Origin: Epiperipatus broadwayi
Lineage: Eukaryota > Onychophora > Udeonychophora > Euonychophora > Peripatidae
Assembly: GCA_028023455.1 (NCBI GenBank)
Contig: JAQFVV010006353.1
Span: 246,001-310,000 of the forward strand
DNA length: 64,000 nucleotides
Direction of reading: 5' to 3'
Shown: positions 25,196 to 35,204 of the stretch, one piece after another
Layout: every line of letters starts with the position of its first letter
Numbering within the stretch: the first letter of the stretch is position 1
Position numbers and translations under genes: made by a program
Notes under the pieces: generated by a model
The model's database searches: none
What the model saw: the letters and a program-made list of their open reading frames with translations, nothing else
What the model was told of the DNA's origin: nothing

Positions 25196-25325
25196 CGAAA
25201 ATTTCAGATTTTTTTTTTTTTTTAAAGTGTCATAGCATCTGGCGGGACGTGAACCCGCAACCCAGGCAACTGCCTGCAAGTGCAAGGCAGTCGCGCTGAC
25301 CTCTCGACCGAAAATTTCAGATTTT
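25196..25325 (-). mobile_element. minimal tRNA-derived SINE with 17-bp target duplication
   Basis: Minus-strand body with a GTCGAGAGGTCAGCGCGACTG A-box/D-arm region, B box GGGTTCACGTCC, end GATGCTATGACAC and an A run. The flanks at 25196-25212 and 25309-25325 are identical (CGAAAATTTCAGATTTT). G+C is much higher than the surroundings. This copy has ~12 extra bases in the anticodon/variable region compared with the 2.1- and 61.4-kb copies. Confidence 0.8.
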
Positions 25326-25359
25326 CTACTTAATAGGTAACTATTAGATAAATGCTGGG

Positions 25360-25500
25360 GCTTGACCTGGTATTTTTTAAATCTAATACCTGAATGTTCC
25401 TAGTGCCTCACTGATGACAGCCAGAGCTAGAAACCGATCTGGGGATAGAGATATTCAGATAAGCTTGCTAAGAGTTATTAGCACACTCATTAATATTATA
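25360..25500 (+). repeat. family B hammerhead repeat
   Basis: The unit runs from AAATCTAATACCTGAATGTTCC through the hammerhead-like core (25395-25452) to GATAAGCTTGCTAAGAG. It matches the two units at 25796-25918 (minus) and 26019-26143 (plus). Confidence 0.6.
25395..25452 (+). ncRNA. hammerhead-ribozyme-like motif, family B
   Basis: CTGATGA at 25411-25417, stem II AGC/GCT closed by a C-A mismatch at its base, GAAACCGATC, then GGGGATAGAGAT. The stem I partner upstream is GCCTCA. In stem III the expected ACCGGT palindrome is ACCGAT, so the ribozyme is probably weakened. Confidence 0.45.
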
Positions 25501-25795
25501 ACATTGTATACTATATATTTGTGCACTAAATTAAGCATTTAAATACAGTTTACATAAACATTGCCTACAAATATTTAGTATATTGAAAGTAAATAAAAAT
25601 TGCATATAGTTTTTTTAAAAAAAATGTTATTTGTAGCACCAAGTCCATTTATCTTTGAAAAGTAAGCTAGACCATATTTTTTGGACTAAAAGATTGCAAG
25701 TATAAACCTATATGTTTTAGGTAATAATTTTGCCATTGCAAAATTAACATTAAAAGTGGCTGAAAAAAATAGAACTGATATTTAGTTATATAATG

Positions 25796-26143
25796 AGTGT
25801 ACTAATAGCTCTTAACAAGCTTTTCAGAACATCCCTATCCCCAGACCGGTTTCTAGCTCTGGCTTTCGTCAGTGAGGCACTAGGATTGTCAAGCATTAGA
25901 TTTAAAATATCAGGTCAATTCCAGCACTTTATTTAATGTTTAATTATTAAATAGGAAATCTGAAATTTTCAGACATCTATATGTTTTCAACTCCAGCTTT
26001 GGAGACACATGGATATCTGAAAACCTGGTATTTTAAATCTAATGCTTGAATATCCTAATGCCTCACCAACTAAAGCCAGAGCTAGAAACCGGTTTGGGGA
26101 TAGGGATGTTCTGAAAAGCTTGTTAAGAGCTAATGGCATGCTC
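25796..26143. repeat. family B hammerhead palindrome
   Basis: Inverted arms 25796-25918 and 26019-26143, ~85-90 % identical by eye. They share CTCTTAACAAGCTTTTCAGA, CCCTATCCCCA and AGCTCTGGCTTT. The left arm carries the intact minus-strand core; in the right arm the core is mutated (CCAACTA). Confidence 0.65.
25831..25888 (-). ncRNA. hammerhead-ribozyme-like motif, family B best copy
   Basis: Minus strand: GCCTCA, CTGACGA, stem II AGC-CAGA-GCT with an A-A mismatch at its base, GAAACCGGTC, then TGGGGATAGGGAT. ACCGGT is a palindrome, giving a very short stem III that could pair more stably between two molecules. Stem I has an inner CCTCA/TGGGG pairing (one wobble) and an outer ATCCT/GGGAT pairing across an internal loop. 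The predicted cleavage follows the C of GGTC. Confidence 0.5.
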
Positions 26144-26885
26144 ATATAACATTTGTAATACAAACTCATTAAATTAAGTCACATGATATATGACTTGGTT
26201 TCCTTGCAATTATTGCAACTGATATTTAGAGGTGCAGATAAGGCACAGATTTTTAGGGTAAACAAATAATTTAGAATGCTAATCATTAACATTAGGAAAC
26301 AATTTTGAGAACAGCGCTGTAACTCCAGAAAGAAAAAAAGAGTCTAAGAACACAAAGACTGAAGAAGAGCTTTTAAATAATCCATGAAACACAAATATGA
26401 CTACATGTGGTACATTAATTTATTACTATGTTTATTTGACATCTTATATTACTATCTATTAACTTCAGCAGCAAATTTTTTTTTCTGAAATATTTTAGCC
26501 TCTTTCGAAATTGTAATTTTCTAATATTTTTCTTGCAGCCATATTCTCCCGATGAAAGCAATCCATGTTGAACATGATTAGAATGCCTTTGAGATAATCT
26601 TTATAATGGAAATGAGATCTGTCTATTTCATGAAAACCATGCTCAGAATCATTTTTTTAGGCATACGTATTCAGACTTGATTATTCTGTGAAGTACTTAC
26701 TTTCATTCATAAGATCATGCCAAAATATATCCTTAGAATATCTTTAAAGCCAGTTAACCAAACAACCTCTTACTTGTCTCATGATCAGCATCTTTATAAT
26801 AATGCCATTTGTATTAGAGATTCACCCTTTGAATGAGATTTTTTCATTGCCTTTTTTATTTATTTGTTGGGTGTTCATGTTTCTA

Positions 26886-27053
26886 TTTAAAACTGGCAAA
26901 ACTCTCCATACAGTAGTGCCACTCAATCCAATCCAGAGTAATCAACGGATGCCAGAATACTTGTGCATAAAATCCCTATCTAGTGCCTACTCATCCAATA
27001 TCTCCTTACTAAGTGCCACTACTGTATGGAGAGTTTTGCCTGTTTTAATAGTT
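26886..27053. mobile_element. family A miniature element, left part, interrupted by the PLE pair
   Basis: TIR-like ends AAACTGGCAAAACTCTCC and GGAGAGTTTTGCCTGTTTT surround a segment lacking the hammerhead core. The element resumes at 32108 (ACAAGCAAGCATAAGAAATGG, ending GTGATCATG at 32136). An 11-bp duplication (TCATGTTTCTA) at 26875-26885 and 32137-32147 brackets the whole, so this element inserted first and the PLE pair later jumped into it. Confidence 0.65.
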
Positions 27054-27094
27054 ATATAATTCTATAATTAAAAATCACTTCTTTTCTTTTCAAA

Positions 27095-27190
27095 AACTTT
27101 ATTTGATGTATATATATATCCACTTATTTCCAACGTTTCGACTATCTTTACTCTATAGTCATTTTCAAGGATCTAGAAAAAACATTACAT
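27095..27190 (-). ncRNA. PLE tail hairpin, hammerhead-like (left copy)
   Basis: Minus strand: CTTGAAAATGACTAT...ATAGTCGAAACGTTGG. The GACTAT/ATAGTC stem followed by GAAAC fits stem II and the 3' core of a hammerhead. The 5' core (expected CTGANGA) reads TTGAAAAT, so I regard it as hammerhead-derived, not demonstrably active. It is identical in the right copy at 31895-31960. Confidence 0.4.
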
Positions 27191-27293
27191 TATAAACAAA
27201 CTTCACATAATAAAAACAAAAACAATCAAAAACAATATAAAACATATAAACCCCATAAAATTTAAAAATAAATAAAATACATTAAAATCAATT

Positions 27294-28009
27294 GTAAATT
27301 TTTTGAGAAAAAAATATGTTGGGAATTATTTTGGTTGGAGGTTTTTGTGGGACGGGCCCTCCTCCTCTTTCCTTTTTTGAAATTTTCTTTGATATATGTA
27401 TATGAAAATATTCTAATGAGTTATTCTTAAGTGGCCCTTTTTTTTTATTGTGAGAACGGGTGGTTGTTTTGTGTGTGTGGTGGGGTGTGTTTTTGTTGTG
27501 TGATGATGCTTTTTTTTTTTTTTTTCGTTTGGTGTTTGGGGGTGTAAAATGGGGGGGGGGGGGGGGGGGTAGGGGGTGTGTGGTTGTTGTGTTTTGTTAA
27601 AAAATGAGAGGAGAGGAAGTGGGGTGGTGGGGTTTTTTTGGGGGGTGGGGGTGTGGGGGGAATGGTGAATTGGGGTTATAATATGTGGGGGTCGGTGGGG
27701 GAGGAATGGAGAATGTGGGGTGGGTGGATCAATGTAATCTTTGGAGTTTGATCAACTATTAGTGTTGGGTGGAGTTCTGAATATTATGGAATTGTTGAAG
27801 GTTTGTTAGTTATTGGATATTTAGGGATGTAGGGGAGTTATTCGGGAGATTGGTGGAGGAATTATCATCTATTGGGTTGAATTCATGTTTTAATAGTGAT
27901 TTGAATCTGTGTAGTAGGTCTTAATGAATTGATTTTTTCCTATGTGTCATATTCAATGATGGTTTAAGAAATGTTAGTGGATGGGGGGGTAGTAGGTGGG
28001 GGGGGGGGG
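27294..28009. mobile_element. 716-bp G/T-rich insertion in the left PLE copy, 13-bp direct repeats
   Basis: The right PLE copy is continuous where the left copy is interrupted. The 13 bp ATTAAAATCAATT occur on both sides (27281-27293 and 28010-28022), as expected for a target duplication. The insert is extremely G-rich on the plus strand, with a 19-G run at 27551-27569 and many GGGG tracts. On the minus strand one frame is open for ~40 codons with a basic stretch (ISKKISKKERGG), then Pro/Thr/His-rich low complexity. Displaced N-terminal sequence of a PLE is possible but unproven. Confidence 0.55.
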
Positions 28010-28225
28010 ATTAAAATCAATTAAATTAAAAACACAAAACATACACCACACTTACTTGACTCCCTTCTCAAAAAACTTTCCCTTTTTAACATTTTTTTAT
28101 CCAAAAAACCAATTGTTACAATAAAAAAACTTATTTCCTTTTTCTTTCTTATATACTTCAAAAATGAATTTATTTCCAAAAATAATTCTTTATTCATGTC
28201 TTATCCAATTCTATTTAAAACAGGT

Positions 28226-30205
28226 TTATATCTTTTTATATATAAACTCTCTTTTTACCATTCTTTCTTTATACAATCTAACCCTCTCCAACATTTTAAT
28301 CTTAAAATCTGTATGTCCAATTTCCTTACTATGTATATTTACATTAGAATTCCTATCTCTCAAATGCTGTTTCAATCTTGTCTCTAATTTGTTCTTTGTT
28401 GTACCAATATATGATACATCTTTATTCTCTTTTTTACAATCCAAACATTCTATTTTATAAATACCATTCATGTTTTCAACATTCCTATTTCTTATCATAT
28501 TACCTAAAGTACATTTCCTTTTATATACTGGTTTCAACAATAAACCACATTCCTTACCATATTTCTTATTCATATCCCTCATTATCTTTTTAATCTTAAA
28601 AAAAGTACTTTTTGACACTTTATACCAACTATACATAAATTCCTTCTTTTTTTCTTTCTTTTTTCTCAATTTCCTCTCAATTTTGTCTATATTCTTTTTT
28701 CCACATAATTTATTAATAATCTTAATTGGATAATCATTTTTTATTGCCTCATTTTTTATACACTCCATTTCCTCCCTAAATAACCCCTCCTCTGAACATA
28801 GATTAATTCCTCTAACTATTCTATTATTAACAATATTAATCCTATGTATGTATTCAATATCTGATTCCCAATTACTCAATAATCCATAAAAAGTATCTTT
28901 TCTAAAAATACTAGTCTCAATCCCTACTCTATAATTTTTTATAACTTTTTAAATTTTAACATCCATATAATTAATTGAATTATTTATTTCTTTTTCCATT
29001 GTAAATTCTATGTTTTCCTCAATTGAATTAATATATTTTAAAAAACATTCTGATTTCCTTTCATTCCCATTGAATACCAAAAAATAATCATCAATATATC
29101 TCACATAAAATATAGGTTTGTATCTAGTATCACCAAAATATCTTTTTTCAAAAAAATCCATATATAATGATGCCAGTAAGCCACTTAAACAGTTTCCCAT
29201 ACTCAGACCTTTACACTGTTTATAATATTTCCCATTGTATACAAATATAACATCCTTACAGCATACACTCAACATGTCATATAATAAATGACTTTCTATT
29301 TTAATATTTTTATTACCATCCTTAATATACATTTCCATAATTACTTCAACCGCTTTATTTGGATCTATATTTGTATACATATTACACACATCTAATTTTA
29401 CAAACCATATATTTTTTACATTATTGTTTTTTTCTAAAAAACTTTTAATTCTTTTATAAATTCATATGAATTATCAACATTATTTCCTCTTTCTTTCTTT
29501 CCATATTTTTTTAAAACCTTAGTAAATAACCATTTTGATAATTTTTCATAATATGCATCAATATTATTAATTATTGGTCTCAATGGTATCCCAATCTTAT
29601 GCGTTTTTGGTATCCCATGTATCTCAGCATCTTTAAAATCCATCCTCTTCAATTTCACTAAATCATTCACACCTATGCTTCCTTTTGAATACATTTCTGT
29701 TATAAATCTATTTATTTCTTTATTTTTCCCTACCCCTCATTCTTCTTAATCCTTTCAAAACAATCCTCTTTTAATAATATTTCCATCTTTCCCCTATACT
29801 CTTCTATCTTCATTACCACCATACTAGATGTTTTATCTCCCTTCAAGAACACCACATCATTATATTTACTCTTCATATTCATAATCATTTCCCATTCATT
29901 ATCATAACCAGATTTATCACTCTTATTCCTTCTTATATCATACTCCAATACTTCCATCCTGTATTGAATTTCCTTCATCATCCTTTCATACCCATATCTT
30001 TTTCTCTCATTACCATTATTCACACTACTTAAATCCTTTAATCTATCTATCATTAATTTAGATTTTGCCTCTATTTCAAAAATCTCTTTTTGCATTTCAA
30101 TTTTTCTCCCAGGTATATATTTTAATCCTTTTTCTAATATTCTCTTTTCATCCTCTTTAAAAACTTTATCTGTTAAATTAATAATAAATTAATAATAAAA
30201 AAAAC
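28226..30205 (-). pseudogene. Penelope-like RT/GIY-YIG ORF, broken left copy
   Basis: The minus strand encodes the same protein as 30204-31607 but starts further upstream. It has the N-terminal PLE block (INLTDKVFKEDEKRILEKGL, then DVVFLKGDKTSSMVV), the HGIPKTHKIGIPLRPI block, the RT motifs and GIY-YIG. Three lesions break it: a frameshift just after DCFERIKKNEG (~29730), a one-T deletion in a T run (~29436; six T against seven in the right copy) and an A-to-T change making a TAA stop (28948-28950). It begins at the junction near 30205 without a start codon, so it is 5'-truncated too. Otherwise almost identical to the right copy. Confidence 0.85.
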
Positions 30206-31607
30206 GCATAAGATTGGGATACCATTGAGACCAATAATTAATAATATTGATGCATATTATGAAAAATTATCAAAATGGTTATTTACTAAGGTTTTAAAAA
30301 AATATGGAAAGAAAGAAAGAGGAAATAATGTTGATAATTCATATGAATTTATAAAAGAATTAAAAGTTTTTTTAGAAAAAAACAATAATGTAAAAAATAT
30401 ATGGTTTGTAAAATTAGATGTGTGTAATATGTATACAAATATAGATCCAAATAAAGCGGTTGAAGTAATTATGGAAATGTATATTAAGGATGGTAATAAG
30501 AATATTAAAATAGAAAGTCATTTATTATATGACATGTTGAGTGTATGCTGTAAGGATGTTATATTTGTATACAATGGGAAATATTATAAACAGTGTAAAG
30601 GTCTGAGTATGGGAAACTGTTTAAGTGGCTTACTGGCATCATTATATATGGATTTTTTTGAAAAAAGATATTTTGGTGATACTAGATACAAACCTATATT
30701 TTATGTGAGATATATTGATGATTATTTTTTGGTATTCAATGGGAATGAAAGGAAATCAGAATGTTTTTTAAAATATATTAATTCAATTGAGGAAAACATA
30801 GAATTTACAATGGAAAAAGAAATAAATAATTCAATTAATTATATGGATGTTAAAATTAAAAAAGTTATAAAAAATTATAGAGTAGGGATTGAGACTAGTA
30901 TTTTTAGAAAAGATACTTTTTATGGATTATTGAGTAATTGGGAATCAGATATTGAATACATACATAGGATTAATATTGTTAATAATAGAATAGTTAGAGG
31001 AATTAATCTATGTTCAGAGGAGGGGTTATTTAGGGAGGAAATGGAGTGTATAAAAAATGAGGCAATAAAAAATGATTATCCAATTAAGATTATTAATAAA
31101 TTATGTGGAAAAAAGAATATAGACAAAATTGAGAGGAAATTGAGAAAAAAGAAAGAAAAAAAGAAGGAATTTATGTATAGTGGGTATAAAGTGTCAAAAA
31201 GTACTTTTTTTAAGATTAAAAAGATAATGAGAAATATGAATAAGAAATATGGTAAGGAATGTGGTTTATTGTTGAAACCAGTATATAAAAGGAAATGTAC
31301 TTTAGGTAATATGATAAGAAATAGGAATGTTGAAAACATGAATGGTATTTATAAAATAGAATGTTTGGATTGTAAAAAAGGGAATAAAGATGTATCATAT
31401 ATTGGTACAACAAAGAACAAATTAGAGACAAGATTGAAACAGCATTTGAGAGATAGGAATTCTAATGTAAATATACATAGTAAGGAAATTGGACATACAG
31501 ATTTTAAGATTAAAATGTTGGAGAGGGTTAGATTGTATAAAGAAAGAATGGTAAAAGAGAGTTTATATATAAAAAGATATAAACCTGTTTTAAATAGAAT
31601 TGGATAA
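30204..31607 (+). CDS. Penelope-like retroelement reverse transcriptase with GIY-YIG endonuclease, 5'-truncated
   Basis: Open from 30204 (THKIGIPLRPII...) to a TAA at 31605. No ATG lies near the beginning, so this is the C-terminal ~467 residues of a longer protein. Numbering from the Leu codon at 30225: RT motif A FVKLDVCNMYTNI (Asp65), motif B GLSMGNCLSG (~127-136), motif C YIDD (163-166), then the thumb region. A Lys-rich linker (~300-345) leads to GIY (374-376), the CLDC pair (380-383) typical of the PLE subtype, SYIG (391-394), Arg403 and the ES..IK..KP.LN block (Glu445, Asn457). Catalytic Asp and GIY-YIG residues are all present. The enzyme copies element RNA at nicked DNA. Missing N-terminus and start codon make independent activity unlikely. 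Confidence 0.9.
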   Translation, partial: THKIGIPLRPIINNIDAYYEKLSKWLFTKVLKKYGKKERGNNVDNSYEFIKELKVFLEKNNNVKNIWFVKLDVCNMYTNIDPNKAVEVIMEMYIKDGNKNIKIESHLLYDMLSVCCKDVIFVYNGKYYKQCKGLSMGNCLSGLLASLYMDFFEKRYFGDTRYKPIFYVRYIDDYFLVFNGNERKSECFLKYINSIEENIEFTMEKEINNSINYMDVKIKKVIKNYRVGIETSIFRKDTFYGLLSNWESDIEYIHRINIVNNRIVRGINLCSEEGLFREEMECIKNEAIKNDYPIKIINKLCGKKNIDKIERKLRKKKEKKKEFMYSGYKVSKSTFFKIKKIMRNMNKKYGKECGLLLKPVYKRKCTLGNMIRNRNVENMNGIYKIECLDCKKGNKDVSYIGTTKNKLETRLKQHLRDRNSNVNIHSKEIGHTDFKIKMLERVRLYKERMVKESLYIKRYKPVLNRIG

Positions 31608-31894
31608 GACATGAATAAAGAATTATTTTTGGAAATAAATTCATTTTTGAAGTATATAAGAAAGAAAAAGGAAATAAGTTTTTTATTGTAACAATTGGTT
31701 TTTTGGATAAAAAATGTAAAAAGGGAAAGTTTTTTGAGAAGGGAGTCAAGTAAGTGTGGTGTATGTTTTGTGTTTTTAATTTAATTGATTTTAATGTATT
31801 TTATTTATTTTTAAATTTTATGGGGTTTATATGCTTTATATTGTTTTTGATTATTTTTGTTTTTATTATGTGAAGTTTGTTTATAATGTAATGT

Positions 31895-31975
31895 TTTTTC
31901 TAGATCCTTGAAAATGACTATAGAGTAAAGATAGTCGAAACGTTGGAAATAAGTGGATATATATATACATCAAAT
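31895..31975 (+). ncRNA. PLE tail hairpin, hammerhead-like (right copy)
   Basis: CTTGAAAATGACTAT, a 9-base loop, ATAGTC, GAAACGTTGG. Mirror of 27095-27190. The same layout at 2285-2335 and 23370-23410 (minus) indicates a conserved PLE terminal structure. Known PLEs carry hammerhead motifs in their terminal repeats; here the 5' core is not canonical. Confidence 0.4.
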
Positions 31976-32149
31976 AAAGTTTTTGAAAAGAAAAGAAGTG
32001 ATTTTTAATTATAGAATTATATGGCTATATGTACTGTATATTTTTGAAAAGAAAAAAGGATTGAGTCGTGATTAGAAACAGAAGTAAATGGATTTGTTTT
32101 AATAGTTACAAGCAAGCATAAGAAATGGTGATCATGTCATGTTTCTACT

Positions 32150-33330
32150 GCTGACACAAATAAATTTCACCAAATAACTTTTAAGTACAAATAATTTTGT
32201 TAATATAAATTATAAAATCACTATTATAAAATATCCCTACCACTTGTTAAGTGTGACAGTTGCGTGTTGAAATCTGCGTTGCATATTTAGAACCATGTCC
32301 ATCTTTCTAGCTAAAAAACTATTGATCCACATTATCAGACTTCAATATGCAACTGCTGTACTTAAATTAAATGATAGGATATTTCATTAGAATGATACAA
32401 AATTACAAATTATTTGTATTTATTATTCTAGACTTGGAGCCCCCAATGATATAATGTAAAGACATTGGGAATATTTTATTTAGGATACTTTGAAATACAT
32501 GAGGTAAGATCATAAGATCAAATGATAACCTCTTTAGGTAACTGGAATAGAATGTGATAATGCATGGACATTTCTGTGATGACACTCTTATGAATGAACA
32601 CGTGAAGCAGGTAAAGAATAACAGATTTCTTAAAAAGACAAAGTATTTTATTTTGAATTTAAGCATGTCTTTCGTGGAATAAGCAATTCCATTTACACTA
32701 CAAAGATTATCTCTCAAAGATATTTTAGAGAGATGCAAAATTGGTTGGTAGTTGGAATTTTTCAATTGGTTTTATAGTATATTAATAAGAGGTCCATGTC
32801 TTGCTACCATAAATCGCATTTTATAGAATAACAAATTTAAATACAATTTTATTAAAATAATTCTGTATTACTGTAATGAGATACCCTAACATTTAACTTA
32901 AGCATAACAGTACACATTCAACTCTGTTATGTGTAAGTTCATCTTTCCGTCTAAAAAACTATCGAGTATTTAAATTGGTCCACATTAGCAATTCAAAACG
33001 AGAATTGTTTAAAAAAATTTTCTGTCTCTGTTTTTTTTATTTTGAATGTTTATTGCTCTTTATTGTTTGCGTTCAGAATATTAAGAATATTTGCAGGTCA
33101 AATTATAAATATAAAAGCCATGACTATGAAGTTCTTGTATTTGCTTTTTATTGATTCAAAGCCAAATACACTGTCGAACCTAAGTTGTAATTTGATTATA
33201 GGGACTGAATGGAATCACAAATTTTTATGTTGAACATCCCATTTAAGTACTTTAAATTAGCAGCTAAGATTTAGTTTTAATGAAAGATATTTAATATTCT
33301 AATTTTATTTACTAACGCAGTGATTGTGAT
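32150..33330. other. gene-free AT-rich stretch
   Basis: No exon or repeat supported. Confidence 0.45.
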
Positions 33331-33334
33331 TTTA

Positions 33335-33520
33335 AACAAGGGGACTACACCCTCTGCACGTGCACTGCAATGTTATTATAATAGCTCAGCGAGACAGCCG
33401 CTCTTATCTTTTCCAAGTCTTTATCTTGCCCCTTGGTTTGAGAATACCCTCTGTACTCAGCAAAACGTTGTAACTTTAATATAGCATGTGCAGAGGGTAG
33501 AAATCCTTCTGTTTAAAAAT
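33335..33520. repeat. family F inverted-repeat element, short copy
   Basis: Left part CACCCTCTGCACGTGCACTG and CAATGTTATTATAATAGCT; right part ATAGCATGTGCAGAGGGTAG and CTTCTGTTTAAA. The 56206-56573 element shares both ends and the GGTTTGAGAATACCCTC-type centre. It looks like a MITE. Confidence 0.5.
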
Positions 33521-33749
33521 GAAAAATCTTTACTAAATTATATTCTGTTATTTGCCTTCAGAACATTAAGAACATTTTGTGTCAGATTGTAAATCTGGAA
33601 GCCAAGAAAATATGTTGTTGTTGTTTTTTAATATGTTTATAAAGTGTATATGTTTAATCTACATATTATCTATTTTTAAATGCTACAATTTCGCTATATA
33701 ATTATCTACTTCTTCCTTTTCCTATGTATTGATTTCTACTTTAACATAT

Positions 33750-33800
33750 ATTGTAGCTCTGATGATGACTGCAGGACAGTCAAAACTGTTTGATATAAGT
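33750..33800 (+). repeat. PLE-tail-like hairpin
   Basis: GCTCTGATGATGACTGCAGG then ACAGTCAAAACTG. CTGATGA is followed by GACTG...CAGTC and AAAAC (GAAAC expected). This resembles a Penelope terminal hammerhead relic without coding remains. Confidence 0.35.
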
Positions 33801-34468
33801 AAAGAATATTGATAAAGTGTTTAAGAAAAGTGTAAATGGTATGATAATTTCATTATATGCATGTGAAATATCAACAGTCTATTATGTATGACTGTAATAT
33901 CTGCACACCATTCCCACAAAAAGTTTAGTTTGAATTTTAGTTTGCCAAAATGTTTTTTAATTTCAATCATCATAATATTTTTCTTTGGGTATTCAGCTTA
34001 TTCTATTGTCAATCTCGCTAAAACATTCAGTGTAAATGGATATCTCGCTATTTTCAACCGGATGATAAAATAAGGATGGATAAGTATTCAAACCTTCACC
34101 ATTACCTGGTGGCTAACATATTATTCTTTGATAAGGCATTAGACCTTCCTTAATCACAAACTATTGGAGAGGCATTAATTATCCAGTTGACTTTTTAATG
34201 ACTAATTTAACCATCCACTTATATTTTAAACATAATTTTGAAGATTCCTTTCATTTTATATGTAATTCTCTTGTGCATGTATGTGGGTATACTATATAAA
34301 GCAGATTTTTTCCCCTTTATTTTATTTAGCTGAGTGCACTTTTGGTGACAAACATCACACGTTAATCCCTGTTGCATAATATCTCCTCTCCAAGCCCCAA
34401 GCTTCAGTAGAATGCAGATTTGCATGGATAAATTGTAAATTCATTTAAAAATATAAAGATATATAATT

Positions 34469-34950
34469 TATATATATATGGGATTCGAACTCAGACTTTC
34501 ACACGACCCTCGACTCTCCATGACATCTCATATTATTGCTGACCCACCTGATCACACCCATGTTGAAAAGATAAATCAATCACCACTATATGTATTTCAT
34601 GCTAAACCAGTAATCATCAGTTGGTCCAGATTACCATCTTCACATATATATATATACAATGAAATGAAATGGACATCTGAAGAGTTGTGGTTTGGAGTTG
34701 TTTGAAGCCTGTCCATTAAAGTATGAATATTGGCTATCTTAAAATAAAGCTGAGCACTGATTGTATATATGTGTGAAGATGGTAATCTGGACCAACTGAT
34801 GATTGCTAGTTTAGCATGAAATAGGTGTATTGGGGATTATTTATATTTTCAACATGGGTGTGATCAGGTGGGTCAGCGGTATGAGATGGCATGGAGAGTT
34901 GAGGGTCGTGCAAAAGTCTGAGTTCGAATCCCATATATATTACATTATAT
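34469..34950. repeat. family C hammerhead palindrome with tRNA-like edges
   Basis: Inverted arms ~34471-34665 and ~34764-34950. Each arm has an outer tRNA-like part (right edge GAGTTCGAATCCC, a good B box; GGTCAGCGGTATGAG, A-box-like) and an inner hammerhead. The right-arm core is CTGATGA, TGCTA-GTT-TAGCA, GAAATAGGTGTA, TTGGGGATT. The left-arm core (minus) is CTGATGA with a degraded stem II. In both, the base of stem II is a T-T mismatch. The centre shares a GCCTGTCCATTAA block with the 57-kb copy. Confidence 0.65.
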
Positions 34951-35204
34951 GTGCAGGTGTGTGTAAGCCTATACAGTGTATTAAATTAAAGGTGTATAAT
35001 TCTTTCAACATATCAATATTTATTAATATAATTATTGGCTATGGTATTGTGTGTGTAGTATTGGTTTGTATAAATATATCTAGACAAATACTTTATAGAT
35101 ATGAAGTAATCAATGACTTTGATAATTTTATACACATATTGGTTTCTAATAATGTAGATGCGATTTTATTTTTATTCAACACAACACAAGTATTGATCCA
35201 ATAA

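Larger units (their letters stand above)
27054..32094. mobile_element. head-to-head Penelope-like element pair with 13-bp target duplication
   Basis: The 13 bp TGTTTTAATAGTT occur at 27041-27053 and 32095-32107, bracketing the insertion. The left half is a minus-strand copy and the right half a plus-strand copy. Their 3' ends point outward and their truncated 5' parts meet near 30200. Terminal ~45 bp (ATATAATTCTATAATTAAAA and inverse) are identical at both ends. The two copies are nearly identical at nucleotide level, so the event is recent or the arms have been homogenised. A partial inverted copy joined to the 5' end is a known Penelope insertion form. The last ~70 bp before the right duplication (32024-32094) are not in the left arm. 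Confidence 0.85.

Noticed and set aside
27551-27569. Telomeric repeat tract
   Set aside because: It is a plain G run with irregular GT-rich flanks, without TTAGGG- or TTAGG-type periodicity.
28164-28733. Plus-strand open frames rich in Phe, Ile, Leu and Ser
   Set aside because: They are antisense shadows of the minus-strand Penelope RT/GIY-YIG frame; the mirror-image frames appear at 31076-31749.
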